Positions 1 to 11,039 of a stretch of DNA of 64,000 bases are shown here, one piece after another. Under the pieces are notes generated by a model. It was given only the letters and a program-made list of their open reading frames with translations. It searched no databases and was not told the DNA's origin. Source of the DNA: Saccharum officinarum (taxonomy: Eukaryota; Streptophyta; Magnoliopsida; Poales; Poaceae); NCBI GenBank assembly GCA_020631735.1, contig CM036223.1, forward strand, positions 11,406,143-11,470,142, read 5' to 3'. The position numbers were made by a program, and so were the translations under genes. Position 1 is the stretch's first letter; each line of letters starts with the position of its first letter.

Positions 1-1400
1 AATATATAGCTAGTCGTCAGCTACATTCGACTTACGCATTCGTGGTTAGCATACCTGCAGAAAAGTTTCATTGCAGCCCAACAATTCCCCAAATATAGCA
101 CACAATGAGAGCAGGAAAGTAAAATTCTAAGTACTCCCATGTACATATACCCTCGTATATATACATGTAGCACCAAAACTACCCGAATCATTCGATCACC
201 CACAATTAAGTACCTTCATATATACATGTGTGTAACATGTACATAATCCAGTAACCAAAACTAGCTCTCCCCTAGACCGCAGGTTGTACGGTCATGCTCT
301 CACAACTCACACTTACCTGAGCGTAGGTGCGATGTTACATAAAAGTAAACTAGCGACATATATGACTATCTCATATATGAAGGCTACCACCAATCTAACA
401 CACCGGGTAGCATAGTGTGGAGAGTCATCACACATACATACCTTGGCCTGGCGTAGATGCATAAATGAAAAACCCCCAAGTTAGTACTTATATAAGCCAC
501 CTAATAATCCTTATATGGGCATAAGGAAATTGACCACTGGCATACTTAGATTTAGAATTCAGATTTTCACAAACCTATATATAGCTATAAGTTGATAAAC
601 TGATTTTATAAAACAAAACCTTTGTTTAAATACACATATGACAAGTTTAATGTTGAATCTTGCTCCGATACCAGCTGTAACGGAACCATCCAAATTATAA
701 GAGCACAAGTACAAAAACAATCACCGAAATGATCAAATTCTCACACTTGAGCCCATATAACTCCGGTAGTCCAATGAAATCACGAGGGATTTCAAACCAA
801 CCAACATACAAGCCAAGATCATAGTGATTCAACATAACAAGTCACATGTTACATCCATTTCATAAGTAGTTCAATATACATCGGAGTTCAACATAGTTAT
901 TACAACTTACATTGAAAAGTAGCGGAAGCAAAGTAATTTGAAACTAACATTATTCTTATTTCAAGTACATGCCAGTACCACGGTCGACTTCCAACAAAAG
1001 CATTAGAGATAAGGTAAATAAGAGGATCATGCCTGTGATCACACTCCGCCCTACGGCAGGAGTCAACCAACTCTTGCAGCCGCCATGATACATCACAACT
1101 TGCAACAAGTGGGATAAAACCCTGAGTACGAGAAGGTACTCAGCTAGACTTACCCATCAGAACCAGAAATAAAGTGACACCAAGGATCATGCAAGGCTAA
1201 TATAAAGTGGGGCTAGCTTGACAAACATTTTGCATAAAAGCTTAATATAGATGATCAATCATTAATGCTTAAGCATCAAGTTAATTATCATTAACCTATC
1301 ATCTATATTAGAACCTATACTAGAGCACTCACTTTATTAGGAGCAAACAATATTAACCATAGCATGTATAAATTGAGGCAACCTTTCCATCGTGATCCAA
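1..1400 (-). mobile_element. Long-LTR Gypsy-type element fragment: start of interior plus 3' part of 5' LTR
   Basis: This stretch is nearly the reverse complement of about 54280-55682. Read on the minus strand, 1400-676 is the last ~725 bp of an LTR ending in CCGTTACA, 674-661 is the primer binding site, and 660-1 is the first ~660 bp of the interior. The LTR end also matches the solo LTR at 24408. The LTR is cut at its upstream side by the assembly gap, and the sequence beyond the gap does not match the LTR, so the true boundary is hidden. The ORFs here are short and untranslated-looking. It is a third copy of the family seen at 24408-29627 and 49786-64000, in opposite orientation to the latter. 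The identity as LTR plus interior is clear from the comparison; the Gypsy assignment is inferred. Confidence 0.85.
661..673 (-). other. Primer binding site (tRNA-iMet type) of the minus-strand long-LTR element
   Basis: On the minus strand this reads TGGTATCGGAGCA, two bases after the LTR end CCGTTACA. It differs by one base from the usual plant retrotransposon primer site TGGTATCAGAGC, complementary to the 3' end of initiator methionine tRNA. The copy at 55011 has the same variant. Confidence 0.75.
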
Positions 1401-1500
1401 NNNNNNNNNNNNNNNNNNNNNNNNNNNNNNNNNNNNNNNNNNNNNNNNNNNNNNNNNNNNNNNNNNNNNNNNNNNNNNNNNNNNNNNNNNNNNNNNNNNN
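1401..1500. other. Assembly gap (100 N)
   Basis: Exactly 100 ambiguous bases, the usual placeholder for a gap of unknown size. Left of it lies long-LTR retrotransposon DNA; right of it lies sequence that does not continue the LTR. At least one element boundary is therefore missing, and the two sides may not be true neighbours. Confidence 0.97.
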
Positions 1501-2965
1501 TTTCCGACAATATCGTATCGATTTCGTTTTTCAAGAAAAGAGTGAAAACGAAAGTGATTTGGCCTCCTATCGATCGTTTCCCGATCCCAAAGAATCCTAT
1601 CAGCAGCCACAACTGATGGATTCAGCCTGAGTTTGACCAAAATAAGACCAAATTGCCAAAGAAGTTTCCTCCAACCTTTCCACGGCTAGCATCCATTTTT
1701 TTTATTTAAGACTCAGATCTGGTGCTCTCTTCATTCTCTCTCAAACACAACAGCCAAAAAACTTTGCTCACTGTCATACACAAAGCTGATAGCATTTAAC
1801 TGACAAACGGAAAATGGTACCGTGGCAGCTTTGCCCTGAAATATAATTTCATACCTCAAAATGAAACTACTACTTGTCATGCTTAGCTAAAATGTTACTC
1901 CTACTACTAGTAACAAGGTATTAGCTGAATTATGACACAATATATACATGATCCAGTTAGGGCAACTATGATGGAGGACGCACCAAGTACCATGCAACTG
2001 GACTCTGGAGCCGAGGCAAACCAAACTAAGGCCACCAAACTACTTACATGCTTACACAAAAAACAGACAGCGAGCCACAGAGCCGCAACTATTTTTAGAT
2101 TAGATGTCTATGTACGCTGCATGTCAACTTATGCACATGGTACAACAACAGGAGCAGCCGGGTATAAACCAATTCACATGAGCCACAGATGAAGATTTGT
2201 TCTCATCATTGCTCCACCGTAGCAGCCACTTATTCTATATGGGCCAACATAAACTTGAATACAACTTCAGTTGCATTGTTAATTAGCCCAACATATATGT
2301 GCAAGCAACAGATTATCCACCTAAAACCATAGTCCATAGGATTGATTAATCTGGTCTACCTAGCACTGACTATGCTTTTAGATAAAGACCAACCAACAAA
2401 CAAGAGATTTGCTAACGGACAGAATTTGAAAGAAATGATCTCACCTTGCATACAACCATCATTCATGGAGTTCTGTATATAAGCAGTGTAGCAACCTTTT
2501 AACTCAAATATATTGACCATAACCAGGAAAGGAAGAAAGAAATCAGTGCTCACCACTGCAAGAATTGCAAGCAGTGAATCTCTGTTAGATATGCCATTGA
2601 GGTACATGGATATTCCCAAAGAAAAAGAAAAATACTTGCAAGCAGGAAAAATATTTAAAAACACAATCAAAAGAGACACAATAGTCACAAATTTAAATAA
2701 CAAATTAGCGTGCTCATATTGTTCCATGTAACAAAGAGCACTAGCTGCAACATTTTAAATTTAAATGCTATACATGATTGAAGGCACATATATTGCTCAA
2801 GGTAACAGAGCAATTTTGCCATTCTGATGGCAATGTTCGACAGGTATCATGAATCGAGCAGCTGATGAGTGCCAATGATGGCAGTGCAATCTAGCTTGCA
2901 AAACAATGCATGAACTCTGACATATTTTTATTACTCATGTCCAGCCTATCGATAAAGACTTAAAA
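1501..2965. other. Non-coding stretch without a recognisable gene
   Basis: AT-rich DNA, with the first ~110 bp rich in TTTCCGA/CGTTTCCCGAT words reminiscent of hAT transposon ends, but no terminal inverted repeat can be shown. A minus-strand ORF at 2356-2727 has hydrophobic segments and lies among possible splice signals, but I do not recognise the protein. It may be intron or intergenic DNA of an unidentified minus-strand gene. Confidence 0.5.
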
Positions 2966-3690
2966 TGGTAGAGTTTTTTTTTTCCCAAAGGAAACATGGG
3001 CGGGGCTGGGTGGAGTGGGGGCAAAGAGTCCCCACCTGATATACTAACCGCTGATTCCAGTTAAAACTGGTGGCGAAGGACAATAGCCCGGCAGGGCGGA
3101 CCCTGAGCGTAGCAATTACAAATCAGTGAAGAAGTAGGAGAGATTGTTACATATGGAACATTTGGCACCACACCATAGTAGTCTGACGAAGTTGACACGG
3201 CACACGGCAGCTAGCAGCCTCTGAAGGTCGTGCTGCTCCCCCGGAAGACCACACCGTTGCGGTGCTTCCAGAGCTCCCAGCAGCAGAGAAGCATGAAGGT
3301 CGTCGCAGTCGCTGGCGCCACTGAGTCCAGGACGGGAGCCTGGAGTTCCACAGTTCGCTAACAGGGGCAATGTGATCCATCGCCACTCCCACGGCTCCAA
3401 AAACTGGCCGTGAAGGGACAGCCAGAGACAATATGATCCACAGTCTCCTCTCTTTCTCCGCAAAGTTCGCAACACGCATCTTCCACGATTGTTTTCTCTT
3501 GAGGTTATCCCTGCTCTGGATTCTATTTTGCACCAGCAGCCATCCGAAGAACCTCACTCTCGGTGGAGCGAAATTTCTCCAGACAAACTTGTGTACTGCT
3601 TTCTGCTCCTCGACACTCACGGATGCTCTGTAGATCAAGCCCGTCAGTACACTCGCGAAGTAACCTCATGTTGCTGGTAGTGGTAGAGTT
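2966..3690 (-). mobile_element. 5'-truncated LINE (L1-type) insertion with zf-RVT remnant and target duplication
   Basis: The minus strand ends in a poly-A tail, seen as a T-run at about 2974-2983 on the plus strand. The insert is flanked by TGGTAGAG (2966-2973) and TGGTAGAGTT (3681-3690), which I read as the target-site duplication. Inside, at 3147-3638, the minus strand encodes the zinc-binding domain found at the C-terminus of plant LINE reverse transcriptases: VHKFVWRNFAPPRVRFFGWL, then NRIQSRDNLKR. The reading frame shifts after that, so the Cys/His part (EETVDHI-like) is only readable across frames. Only the 3' ~0.7 kb of a LINE is present, as expected for premature end of reverse transcription. 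It is a dead copy. Confidence 0.8.
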
Positions 3691-4945
3691 AATCCCTAAA
3701 ATGTGACCTCATGGTGGAGCGCTGAAGTTGTGAAGTGAGACATTGGTTAGCTTGCTTCTCTTCAGTCTTCACATAAAGTAGGATCAAGAAGGTCACTAGC
3801 AAGAGGATAGAAGCCATGCATGATGGAAGAGAAAGAGGAATAAGAAAAAGCGAATTCAGAGCAGTAAATCATGAAAACTCATTTCCATTTGTGGAATCCT
3901 TAAAAAAATTATTTCCACTATTAATATCCTAATCCGAGACTAAAATGTGACCTATGAGTTTACCCACATCGTTGCACCCGTAGCTCATTCTGTTTTTTTC
4001 CAGAAAATTCTAGGGTTAGCCCTGCCCCCTTCTCCATTACCATGCTTGAGTCACTTTTGGAGCGTTGTTTTATTTTTGATAAAACACACTCATATATACC
4101 AGTGGTTACATATTAGAGGGTACATAGATTGGGGACTTCTTGCACAAAGAACATTCTTGAAGCTCCCTAGGTACAACAGAAGAGTTAATACAATGACTCA
4201 AAGAGGACTGCTCATGTAAATAGGATAGACATTTGACGTGTCTGCAATAATGGTTGCTCATTTGCCATCTCCATGGAACAACTTGAACTCAGAGCCTTGG
4301 ACATAGCACAACCATGAATGACCGAACTCCAAGAGAGGTGAACACAGCTGATGTTGGACTTCCATTGTTGGAGAGCAAAGATCATTTGCCATGTGATTCG
4401 TGTTGAGCCAGCAAGAATCGTCATGATGCAGTGTGCACGTCGCGGTTATGAGGAAGGTCGCAGCAATGGCCAGATTTTGTTCAGTGCCAGATGTTGGGGG
4501 TCACACCTCTGGCCGCTCCGACTATGTGTGTGTGGAATCACAAGGGAGAAGATGCCCAACGAAGAGGAAAATGTGTATCGGAGCAAATGGGATCAGGAGG
4601 CGAAGAAGGTCAAGGGAGACAAGAACAACATGAAGCCAGAAATAGAGGAGAAATCCCTCTGCTGACATAGGAAGGAGATGCGGGAGGAATGCAATACCCA
4701 ATGCTGCTTCTCAAACTCATGGTGATACCTTTGCCTGAGAATGTTAAATTTGTTAATAAGGATAAGAAGGGTGGTGAGAATTTTTTCAGTTTGGCGATAC
4801 CTATCTTTGAGAATACTAGTAAGGATAAGGGTGGAGATGAGATGCATGATAAAGATGCTGGTCCTAAGGTGAATACTTGTCAGGTTTTGGTGGATCTAGG
4901 AATCATGGCTCTGATAATTGTCCTAGTTTTGCTCCTCATGTATCA
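3691..4945. other. Unassigned stretch with short ORFs
   Basis: Several overlapping ORFs of 66-104 codons occur between 3947 and 4964, none of which I recognise. The base composition changes near 4440-4660. It could contain decayed retrotransposon coding DNA upstream of the LTR-like block at 4946, but no catalytic motif is visible. Confidence 0.4.
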
Positions 4946-5296
4946 TGTGTGGACGCACGTATGAGTGTCAGCACAAGAAGACCGCATGAGCCGTGGACTC
5001 GGAGGCGCAACAGGGACGTGGCTAGATGCCATGGATGCGCCTGGTCATTTGCGGAAGGATATCAGATTTCCTTAGTTTGTTACCTAGTTCGATTAGACTT
5101 ACGATTTGCTAGGATATCACAGCTACCGGCCTATATATATGGCTGATTGTAAACAGCAGCTCTCAGGAAAGAAATCAATCTATTTCTCTTTGTTTTCTTC
5201 CTATCTTGCACTCGCAGAGGCCATCGCTGGCTATCCCTGTGGTCTAGAGTTCAGGGTTACGTGAAGATCATATTACCCACCAACACTACCATCACA
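4946..5296 (+). mobile_element. Probable short LTR of a Copia-type element
   Basis: The block starts TGTGTGG and ends ATCACA, has a TATATATAT box near 5130-5140 followed by a start-like region and a pyrimidine-rich end, and is followed two bases later by TGGTATCAGA (5299-5308), the usual plant tRNA-iMet primer binding site. This is the layout of a short 5' LTR. No partner LTR or coding interior follows, so it is a fragment. The left boundary is a guess from the TG dinucleotide. Confidence 0.45.
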
Positions 5297-5309
5297 TCTG
5301 GTATCAGAT

Positions 5310-7312
5310 TGCTCTAGTATCACTAGATGGCAAGATTCATTTCATGCCACAAGATCCTGTGTATCAGTGAATCAAATAAAGCATGGCCCTTTTACTGCCA
5401 AAGTATACAGTTGAATTTGATGATCTAGAATAAGTCAAGTTGGCCAAACCAAAAACAAAAACATCAAGCTTTTGCAGCCTTGGTATATGAAACAAGCAGG
5501 CTCTTTTATGTAGATAAAATAAAATAGCTACTTTAAAGAACATCAGACAATCATAACAATAGTTCATACAGCGGTGCACTTGCTTCAAAGCATTTGTCGG
5601 CACTATGCATGATGTGAACCATTTTTTTTAGATTACGGAATATAAAATTCCAGCTTCCAACATACACAAATAAATGAGTAAAGCCGTTCAATACAGATCT
5701 GTAGTACTTACAACGTATTCTACCACAAGGTAATACAAAGTTTAAGACATGAACCTAAGAAACTAGACTTAAGCCTCGATCCTATTCCGATCTCGCTAGC
5801 CAAACTTGTGAATACATACCGCAGCAGAGGAAAGGGAATGCACATACCATAAAAATGCATACCTTTGCTGGTCTAGTTTGGATTCAAGTGACTCCTGTCA
5901 AATGAGTTGTCTGCACTAGGGCCATAAAGATCCCCAAAATGGATCCAATACCAGTAGAGGGGCCGAATGCTGCAAATTGGTCTTCGAAAAAGAGAGAATG
6001 TACCACCAACGATTTCCACTCGCTTATCCAGCATTCAGAGCATGGTTCCTGGTGCTATTCTTTCACCCCAGTTGATCTGGGTAAAAAGAAAAGGAAAACT
6101 TGCAGTAAAGATCGTTGACAAACACGAAAGGTGTAGATTTACGAATACTCCATCCCATACCTCGATTCACAAAACACAAAGCAATATGCAATAAACATAG
6201 AGGCATAGAGCGTGTCTTGTTTTCATGTTCACGGCGCGCAGGCAACTAGTTTGACCGGGGCGACGACGGCTGCAGCTTGACTCGCCGAGGAGAGGACAGA
6301 GGCAGCCGTACGACTAGGGTGGTCGGAGAACATCCATGCGAGGCTTGGACAAGATTACAAGAGGTTGGCACCTCTCCATCGCCGCCCCGCTAGTGAATTC
6401 GTGGGATCCTCCGACGGCAGCGACTGAGGTCGCTATCTCCCAACACGCACGTGACCTCGAAAACGGTCATCGCAGCCTGGAGCGAGAGGCGGCCACGGGG
6501 CAGCGGTGACGAGCGTGCAGGCGTCATGCGGTAGCCGCTGGAGCGACAGAGGATGCAGCGGCGGCGGGAGAAAGCGGCGAAGGGAGGAGGAGGCGACGGG
6601 CCGACGGCAGTAGATGGAGACGGGGGATCCGCGCCGGCGAACTGGGAGGAAGCTGTGTGAACAGGTTTACGGCCCGTTTGGAGGTTTGCTAAGCCCACTA
6701 AAGTTACACCGACCATGGGCCACTAGCCCATTACAACTACGAATGTGTGGTTTTGGTGCTTCTCGATGGAGTTTGTAAAAAAAAACTTATTACTCTGCTG
6801 ATTGAATAAAGTCAAAGCTCCCATAAAAAAACATGGTAATGGGTTGGGTGTTTTGGTGATTAAAACACTTATAGGAGATGCTTGAGATTTTACCGATAGT
6901 TATTTATCATTATATCTATATCTCCTATATAAAGCAAAGACCCACTGGCTTATTTCTCTTACTTTTTATTGGACCACGTCGTCAAAGTGATATCATCCCC
7001 CACTAAACCTCATTTATCTCCCCACTAGCTATTCTTTTTGAAATAAAAAAACTCGTAGCACCTAAACCAAGTATCGTAATTAAAATTCAATTACACCATG
7101 GTGTTTCTCGCAATAAACTTTTCAAAACAAGACCCCACATGGATATATTTCGATAACTTTTTACGAACATTTAAACATATATTTAAATATTATCGTCGAA
7201 CATCACATGAACACTATACGAACATCGCATAAAATAGCATAGTGTGTATATATATATATATAACCTAAAATATAAAAATATAAGAAATAAATTAGTGAAG
7301 TAATTAATTATA
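5310..7312. other. Intergenic stretch with a GC-rich island at 6230-6700
   Basis: 5310-6230 is AT-rich and shows no gene I can name. 6230-6700 is GC- and CpG-rich, with a minus-strand ORF (6390-6716) rich in Pro, Ser and Arg that resembles untranslated leader or promoter sequence more than a protein. 6890-7310 is AT-rich and contains a short (TA)n run at about 7243-7261. The block from about 6920, with a TATCTCCTATATAAAGC-like start, may be decayed transposon DNA; no terminal structure is demonstrable. Confidence 0.4.
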
Positions 7313-7600
7313 GTCTTTTTTAGAATTACACAGTAACACAGACGTCCACAACACGCAACACTCACCCTAGTACGCAAAAAATCTTACTCCTATGAGCACC
7401 TCCGAAGAACTGAGCACCTGACAGATCTGGAGATTCTCGAAGTCACCACTGACGTCTCGTCGTCGACGGGAACGTCGTTTACCACTTAAAGCATAACGCC
7501 GGAAAAATCCTAGAATAAATCTAGAAAAAGGTGCGAACACCAGGATTTAGCGTTCCACTAGACCGTCGTACCATTGGACTACAAGCCAATTAGTCAAATA
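7313..7600 (-). mobile_element. tRNA-derived SINE (grass OsSN-like)
   Basis: Read on the minus strand, the block begins near 7600 with a tRNA-like head: TAGTCCAATGGTA resembles an A box, and GGTGTTCGCACC resembles a degenerate B box. A body follows containing CCGGCGTTATGCTTTAAG and TTCGGAGGTGCTCATAGGAG, a family I recall as widespread in grass genomes. It ends in a short A-rich tail (T-run at 7316-7321 on the plus strand). Length near 290 bp fits the long grass SINEs. The family name is from memory and unverified. Target duplications were not identified. Confidence 0.55.
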
Positions 7601-8151
7601 GAAGAAATAAAAAATACTGACGAACGTATTCACATTAGTATACGCAAGATCCTAATATAGTATTAAAGAAAAGGAGCTCCATTTTGTTTTGTATTAGTGG
7701 CCCATGGAGATGGAGTGGAGGTTACCATGGGCCGAGAGTGAGGTCGGACGTGCCATAGGCACGGTATTCATTAAGCAGAAAAAGAGTCTTACAAATTTAA
7801 ATTGGGACGATGAACCAAACAACTGACAATACTCATAAAGTTGTGAGGAAACTACGCAGTGCCTTGAACTCAGCGGCTAGAAATCGTCAGTGAGCTCCAT
7901 GGCAACCGGATGGCGAAGAGTGCCTCAAGAGCCTCCATCTCCGTCTGTTGTGGTGGTTTGAGAGATCCAAGAGACTCGACGGCCGCCGATGCGAGACAAG
8001 ACCGGAGGGATTCGATCGATTCCCCCACCCCATTTGTTATTGTTAGATAGATCCATCCATCATATATATCTGGGCGGTGGATCAGGATTTAGGAACAGCA
8101 GGGCGGGCCCCTTGCCTTGGCGATCCGATCCCGATCCAATCCGCCTCCGCT
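7601..8151. other. Probable promoter and leader region of the SIN3-like gene
   Basis: About 550 bp with no supported gene lies upstream of the first SIN3-like exon. 7680-7920 carries moderately GC-rich unique-looking sequence, and 8020-8150 is a C-rich leader typical of a grass 5' untranslated region. An AUG at 7989 opens a 115-codon frame that does not lead into the SIN3 reading frame. No TATA box can be placed with confidence. Confidence 0.35.
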
Positions 8152-8866
8152 ATGGCCTTCGCCGCAGGGGAACGGGAACGGGAGCATCACCACCAGAGAC
8201 GCCAAAGGACAAGACAAGTTCCAGGACACGTACGAGCAGTTCCTCCAGGTCATGCGCGAGTTCAAGAGCAACAGGCTCGACAGCGCCGGCGTCATTGCCC
8301 GTGTCAAGACCCTCTTCCACGGCTACCCGGACCTAATCCTGGGCTTCAACACCTTCCTGCCAAAGGGAAAGGACAAGCAGCCCGTCGATCAGCCTTGTCT
8401 ACATGATTAAGGTAAGGTCCGTCCGTCGGTTCTCTAACAAATCTTTCCTTCCTTCTCATTACCTTATTACTCATCATCTCTCCCCTCGGATCCTCAGAGC
8501 CGATTCCAGCAGGAGGAACATGTCTACAGGTCATTCCTGAGGATCCTCAATATGTACCGCATGCATAACAAGCCCATCCAAGATGTTTACGACGAGGTAC
8601 CAGTACCATGCCTTCTCTCCAGATATTATATCCTTGTGCATATTATGCCAATATTGCCAATGCCTACTTCTCTTGTGCTTTGATTTGAATAATGACCTTT
8701 TCTCTCCTACCCGCAGGTCATCGTGCTGCTCCATGGCCATCCTGATTTACTCGAGGACTTCATTCATTTCTTGCCTGATACGCCCACGCCTCCTACCTCT
8801 AAAGCCAGGCATGATGACAAGAATGCTGTTATGCATTCTGCTACAAGAGCTCAGACCGTTCAACAG
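8152..8866 (+). pseudogene. SIN3-like gene, 5' exons: PAH1 and PAH2
   Basis: Exon 1 (8152-8411) holds PAH1, with [20 protein letters not shown] then [20 protein letters not shown] and NTFLPKG, followed by a GTAAGG donor. Exons 2 and 3 (8498-8596, 8717-8866) hold PAH2: SRFQQEEHVYRSFLRILNMY, then HPDLLEDFIHFLPD. The ATG at 8152 (MAFAAG) is one frame off from PAH1; the offset disappears if the GGGG at 8167-8170 held one G fewer. A second offset falls near 8390, just before SLVYMIK leads into PAH2. PAH1 also lacks the LAYLRAV-like start usual in plant SIN3. The first AUG in good context is 8152; no in-frame AUG precedes PAH1. Confidence 0.85.
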
Positions 8867-8896
8867 GTGAATCAACAAATTATACAATAATTCCAA

Positions 8897-9258
8897 ATGC
8901 TTCTTCAATTGTTATATTTTATACTCCCCCTCTCCATCAGTGTAGGCCATATACTTTATTAGTTTTTAGGACAGTCTCCACAATTTCCCAAATTGCCATA
9001 ACATCAAGATAATCTTAAATTTCCTTTGAACGTGAATCTATTGATGCCACTTTTTTTGTACACTAAAATAGTACATAGCTAGGTTAGCAAATTGTTGGTC
9101 AAACGTTACATACTTTGACTCCTTGAAATCAAAATATTTGTTAGGATGAAATGTACTGTTTTCCCCATGGCTAAAGTGTTTTGTTAGGAAGAATAGAAAA
9201 TTTCCCCGTAGTATCAGTTTTACTAACTGTCCTGCACTGTTTAATGAAAGCAATGATA
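8897..9258 (+). repeat. Intronic tandem duplication, copy 1
   Basis: This begins at ATGCTTCTTCAATTGTTATA and ends at AAAGCAATGATA, and is directly followed by a second copy starting at 9259. Alignment to copy 2 shows small differences, for example an extra AGCT near 9079 and absence of the GCCAGTAG block that copy 2 has near 11700. The duplication therefore predates the present and is not a simple assembly echo. Confidence 0.85.
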
Positions 9259-9675
9259 ATGCTTCTTCAATTGTTATATTTTATACTCCCCTCCATCAGT
9301 GTAGGCCATATACTTTATTGGATTAATTGGATCTGCACCATTACCATTCTCGCGTTTTTGAACCACACCATTACTATTTGACTAACTGTGCCAGTGCTAT
9401 TATAATTCTGCGCTTCTTTGAACCACGCCATTGTGTACGCCCGACAGCATCTTGGGCCATTTTAGGCGTACAGGAGTGAGTCGTATTTCGTATGGACTCT
9501 ATTGCCCTTCTACCCGAAGAATAAGGACGCCGTCGCCCTTCTAGTCCACGCCGTCCCCGTTCCCAAATCTCGTTCCCCAAATCCCTAACCGTAGAACAAC
9601 GACGCCCGTCCCTGTCCTCTGTTATTCCGGCGACGGCGCTCTCCATCGGCATCTCCCCTTTCCATCACCCGTGCG

Positions 9676-9885
9676 TTGGTCGTCTTGGAAGAAGTGCAAG
9701 CAAGTGGAGGAGATGGCAATGGCGACCTGAAACTTGAGGTCTGTGAATTGAAGCTGCAGATCAGTGAGATGAAGGCACAGCTTGGTCAAGTGATCGTCAA
9801 GGTCATGGAGGCCAAGGATGAGATCAAAGAAGAGATTGCTAAGGTAAAGATTTCTCCAGCAGTGTTTAGTTGTCAGATTATGTAG
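9676..9885 (+). pseudogene. Coiled-coil ORF carried in the Mutator element
   Basis: An open frame reads EEVQASGGDGNGDLK, then a heptad-rich stretch of Glu, Lys, Leu and Ile (ELKLQISEMKAQLGQVIVKV), which would form a coiled coil. A GTAAAG donor-like site at 9844 could end an exon. The frame has no ATG at its head. It resembles the C-terminal coiled coil of some grass GRF zinc-finger proteins, but no zinc finger is present, so that is only a guess. It may be a captured gene fragment or part of the parental element's second gene. Confidence 0.35.
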
Positions 9886-10289
9886 GTTAGCTGTGAGTTT
9901 AGTTGGTAGTATGTTATCTGAACCCTTTTCTGAATGTAATTTAAGTGCCTGTTATCTGAACCCTTGTGTGTCAATGCTTGGTCATGTTTGACATAACAGG
10001 TTGGCAATAATGCACTTCACTAATATCACCAGTTGACATAACAGGTTGGCAATGCCCAGATAACATAACAAGTTGGTGTTGTCCATGCAACACAACATAC
10101 CAGATCACAAGAGGCACCACTCTAGGTATAGTTCCCAAATCAGTGCTACTTAACATGACTACAAAAGACACATGAGGTGCACACTTTAACAGTTCACAAA
10201 AGGCACCATTCATGAGTTGCCTGGCGGCTAAACATACAACTCATCATCCAACTTAGAACATCAAATGACCAGAAAATTTCCTGAGCCAT

Positions 10290-11039
10290 CTACTCGACGC
10301 CAAGCCAGCTCTTCAGGCTTCTGACCACTCTTGCTTCAGGTGCGCTGACAGCCTTCATGAGCTTCTTTTTGGCAGGAGTCTTTTTCTTCTTTGCCGGCTG
10401 CTTGTTCCCACTTGTCTTCTTTCTCTTCTGTTTTGGTGGCTGGCTAGGTCCTTCATCTTCTTCTCTAACCCTGTAGTAGTTGTTGATGTCAGGCAAGTCA
10501 ATTTATAGCAAAAAGGAGTTCAAGATTTAATGATTCACCTTTTAAGTGACGCAACTGTAGATGCCTCATCAACACCATCATCATCTTCTGTTGGCTCTGC
10601 CAACTTGCAGGTCTTCTCAAAGTGCCCAAAGCCCTTGCACCTTTTGCATTTCACCTTCTTCCTGTTTGCCCTTTGTTCCATGGTCCCTCTGATCCTGACA
10701 ACTCTTGGTCTGCCTGCTGCCCTCTTCTGTGCTGGTGGAAACAGTTTGTATCCAAGTTCCACCTCTGGCCAGCCAGCCCTATCAGGCATGGGTGGAACTA
10801 TGTCTGCATATGCTGCTCTGAACCTGGCCACAGAGTAGTATTCATGCACAAAATCTTTGATCTGCAAGCCTCTGTTGGACAAGATCCAAGCAAGTGCATG
10901 TCTATAGGGTTTTTCACTAATTTGCCATGCCCTGCAGCTGCATTTGTAGTTGACAAGATCCACTGTGTGCCTTTTTGGATTGTTCCAGACTTCCAGTCAT
11001 CAAGTAGGGTTACCTCAGCAAAATCATCATCACTTACAT
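10290..11039 (-). pseudogene. MuDR-type transposase C-terminal remnant (SWIM and CCHC zinc knuckle)
   Basis: On the minus strand, about 11039-10975 encodes an acidic lead-in with LLDDWKSGTIQK. 10963-10535 carries the SWIM region (NYKCSCRAWQISEKPYRHAL), a conserved block (HEYYSVARFRAAYADIVPP), and a zinc knuckle CKRCKGFGHFEKTC. 10496-10290 gives a Lys-rich basic tail ending in TAG. The SWIM consensus CxC...CxH has Tyr where the third Cys should be. The first two segments are joined by a frameshift at the T-run 10972-10976. The N-terminal two thirds, including the DDE nuclease, are missing. SWIM and CCHC units bind DNA or zinc in MULE transposases. The element could move only with help from an intact relative. 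Confidence 0.85.

Noticed and set aside
1501..1620. hAT (Ac-like) transposon end
   Set aside because: Only a flavour of TTTCCGA / CGTTTCCCGAT words. No inverted partner or 8-bp duplication, and the gap hides the left side.
2356..2727. Minus-strand ORF of 123 codons with hydrophobic stretches
   Set aside because: No family recognised. It spans possible splice sites in AT-rich DNA, and hydrophobicity alone is weak evidence.
6390..6716. Minus-strand Pro/Ser/Arg-rich ORF in a GC island
   Set aside because: Looks like a CpG-rich leader or promoter. No domain and no supported downstream exon.
6900..7310. Helitron 5' end
   Set aside because: The start resembles some grass Helitrons, but no 3' hairpin with CTRR end was found.
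7540..7600. Possible tRNA gene on the minus strand
   Set aside because: A- and B-box-like words exist but the cloverleaf cannot be closed, and the sequence continues into a SINE body with an A-rich tail.
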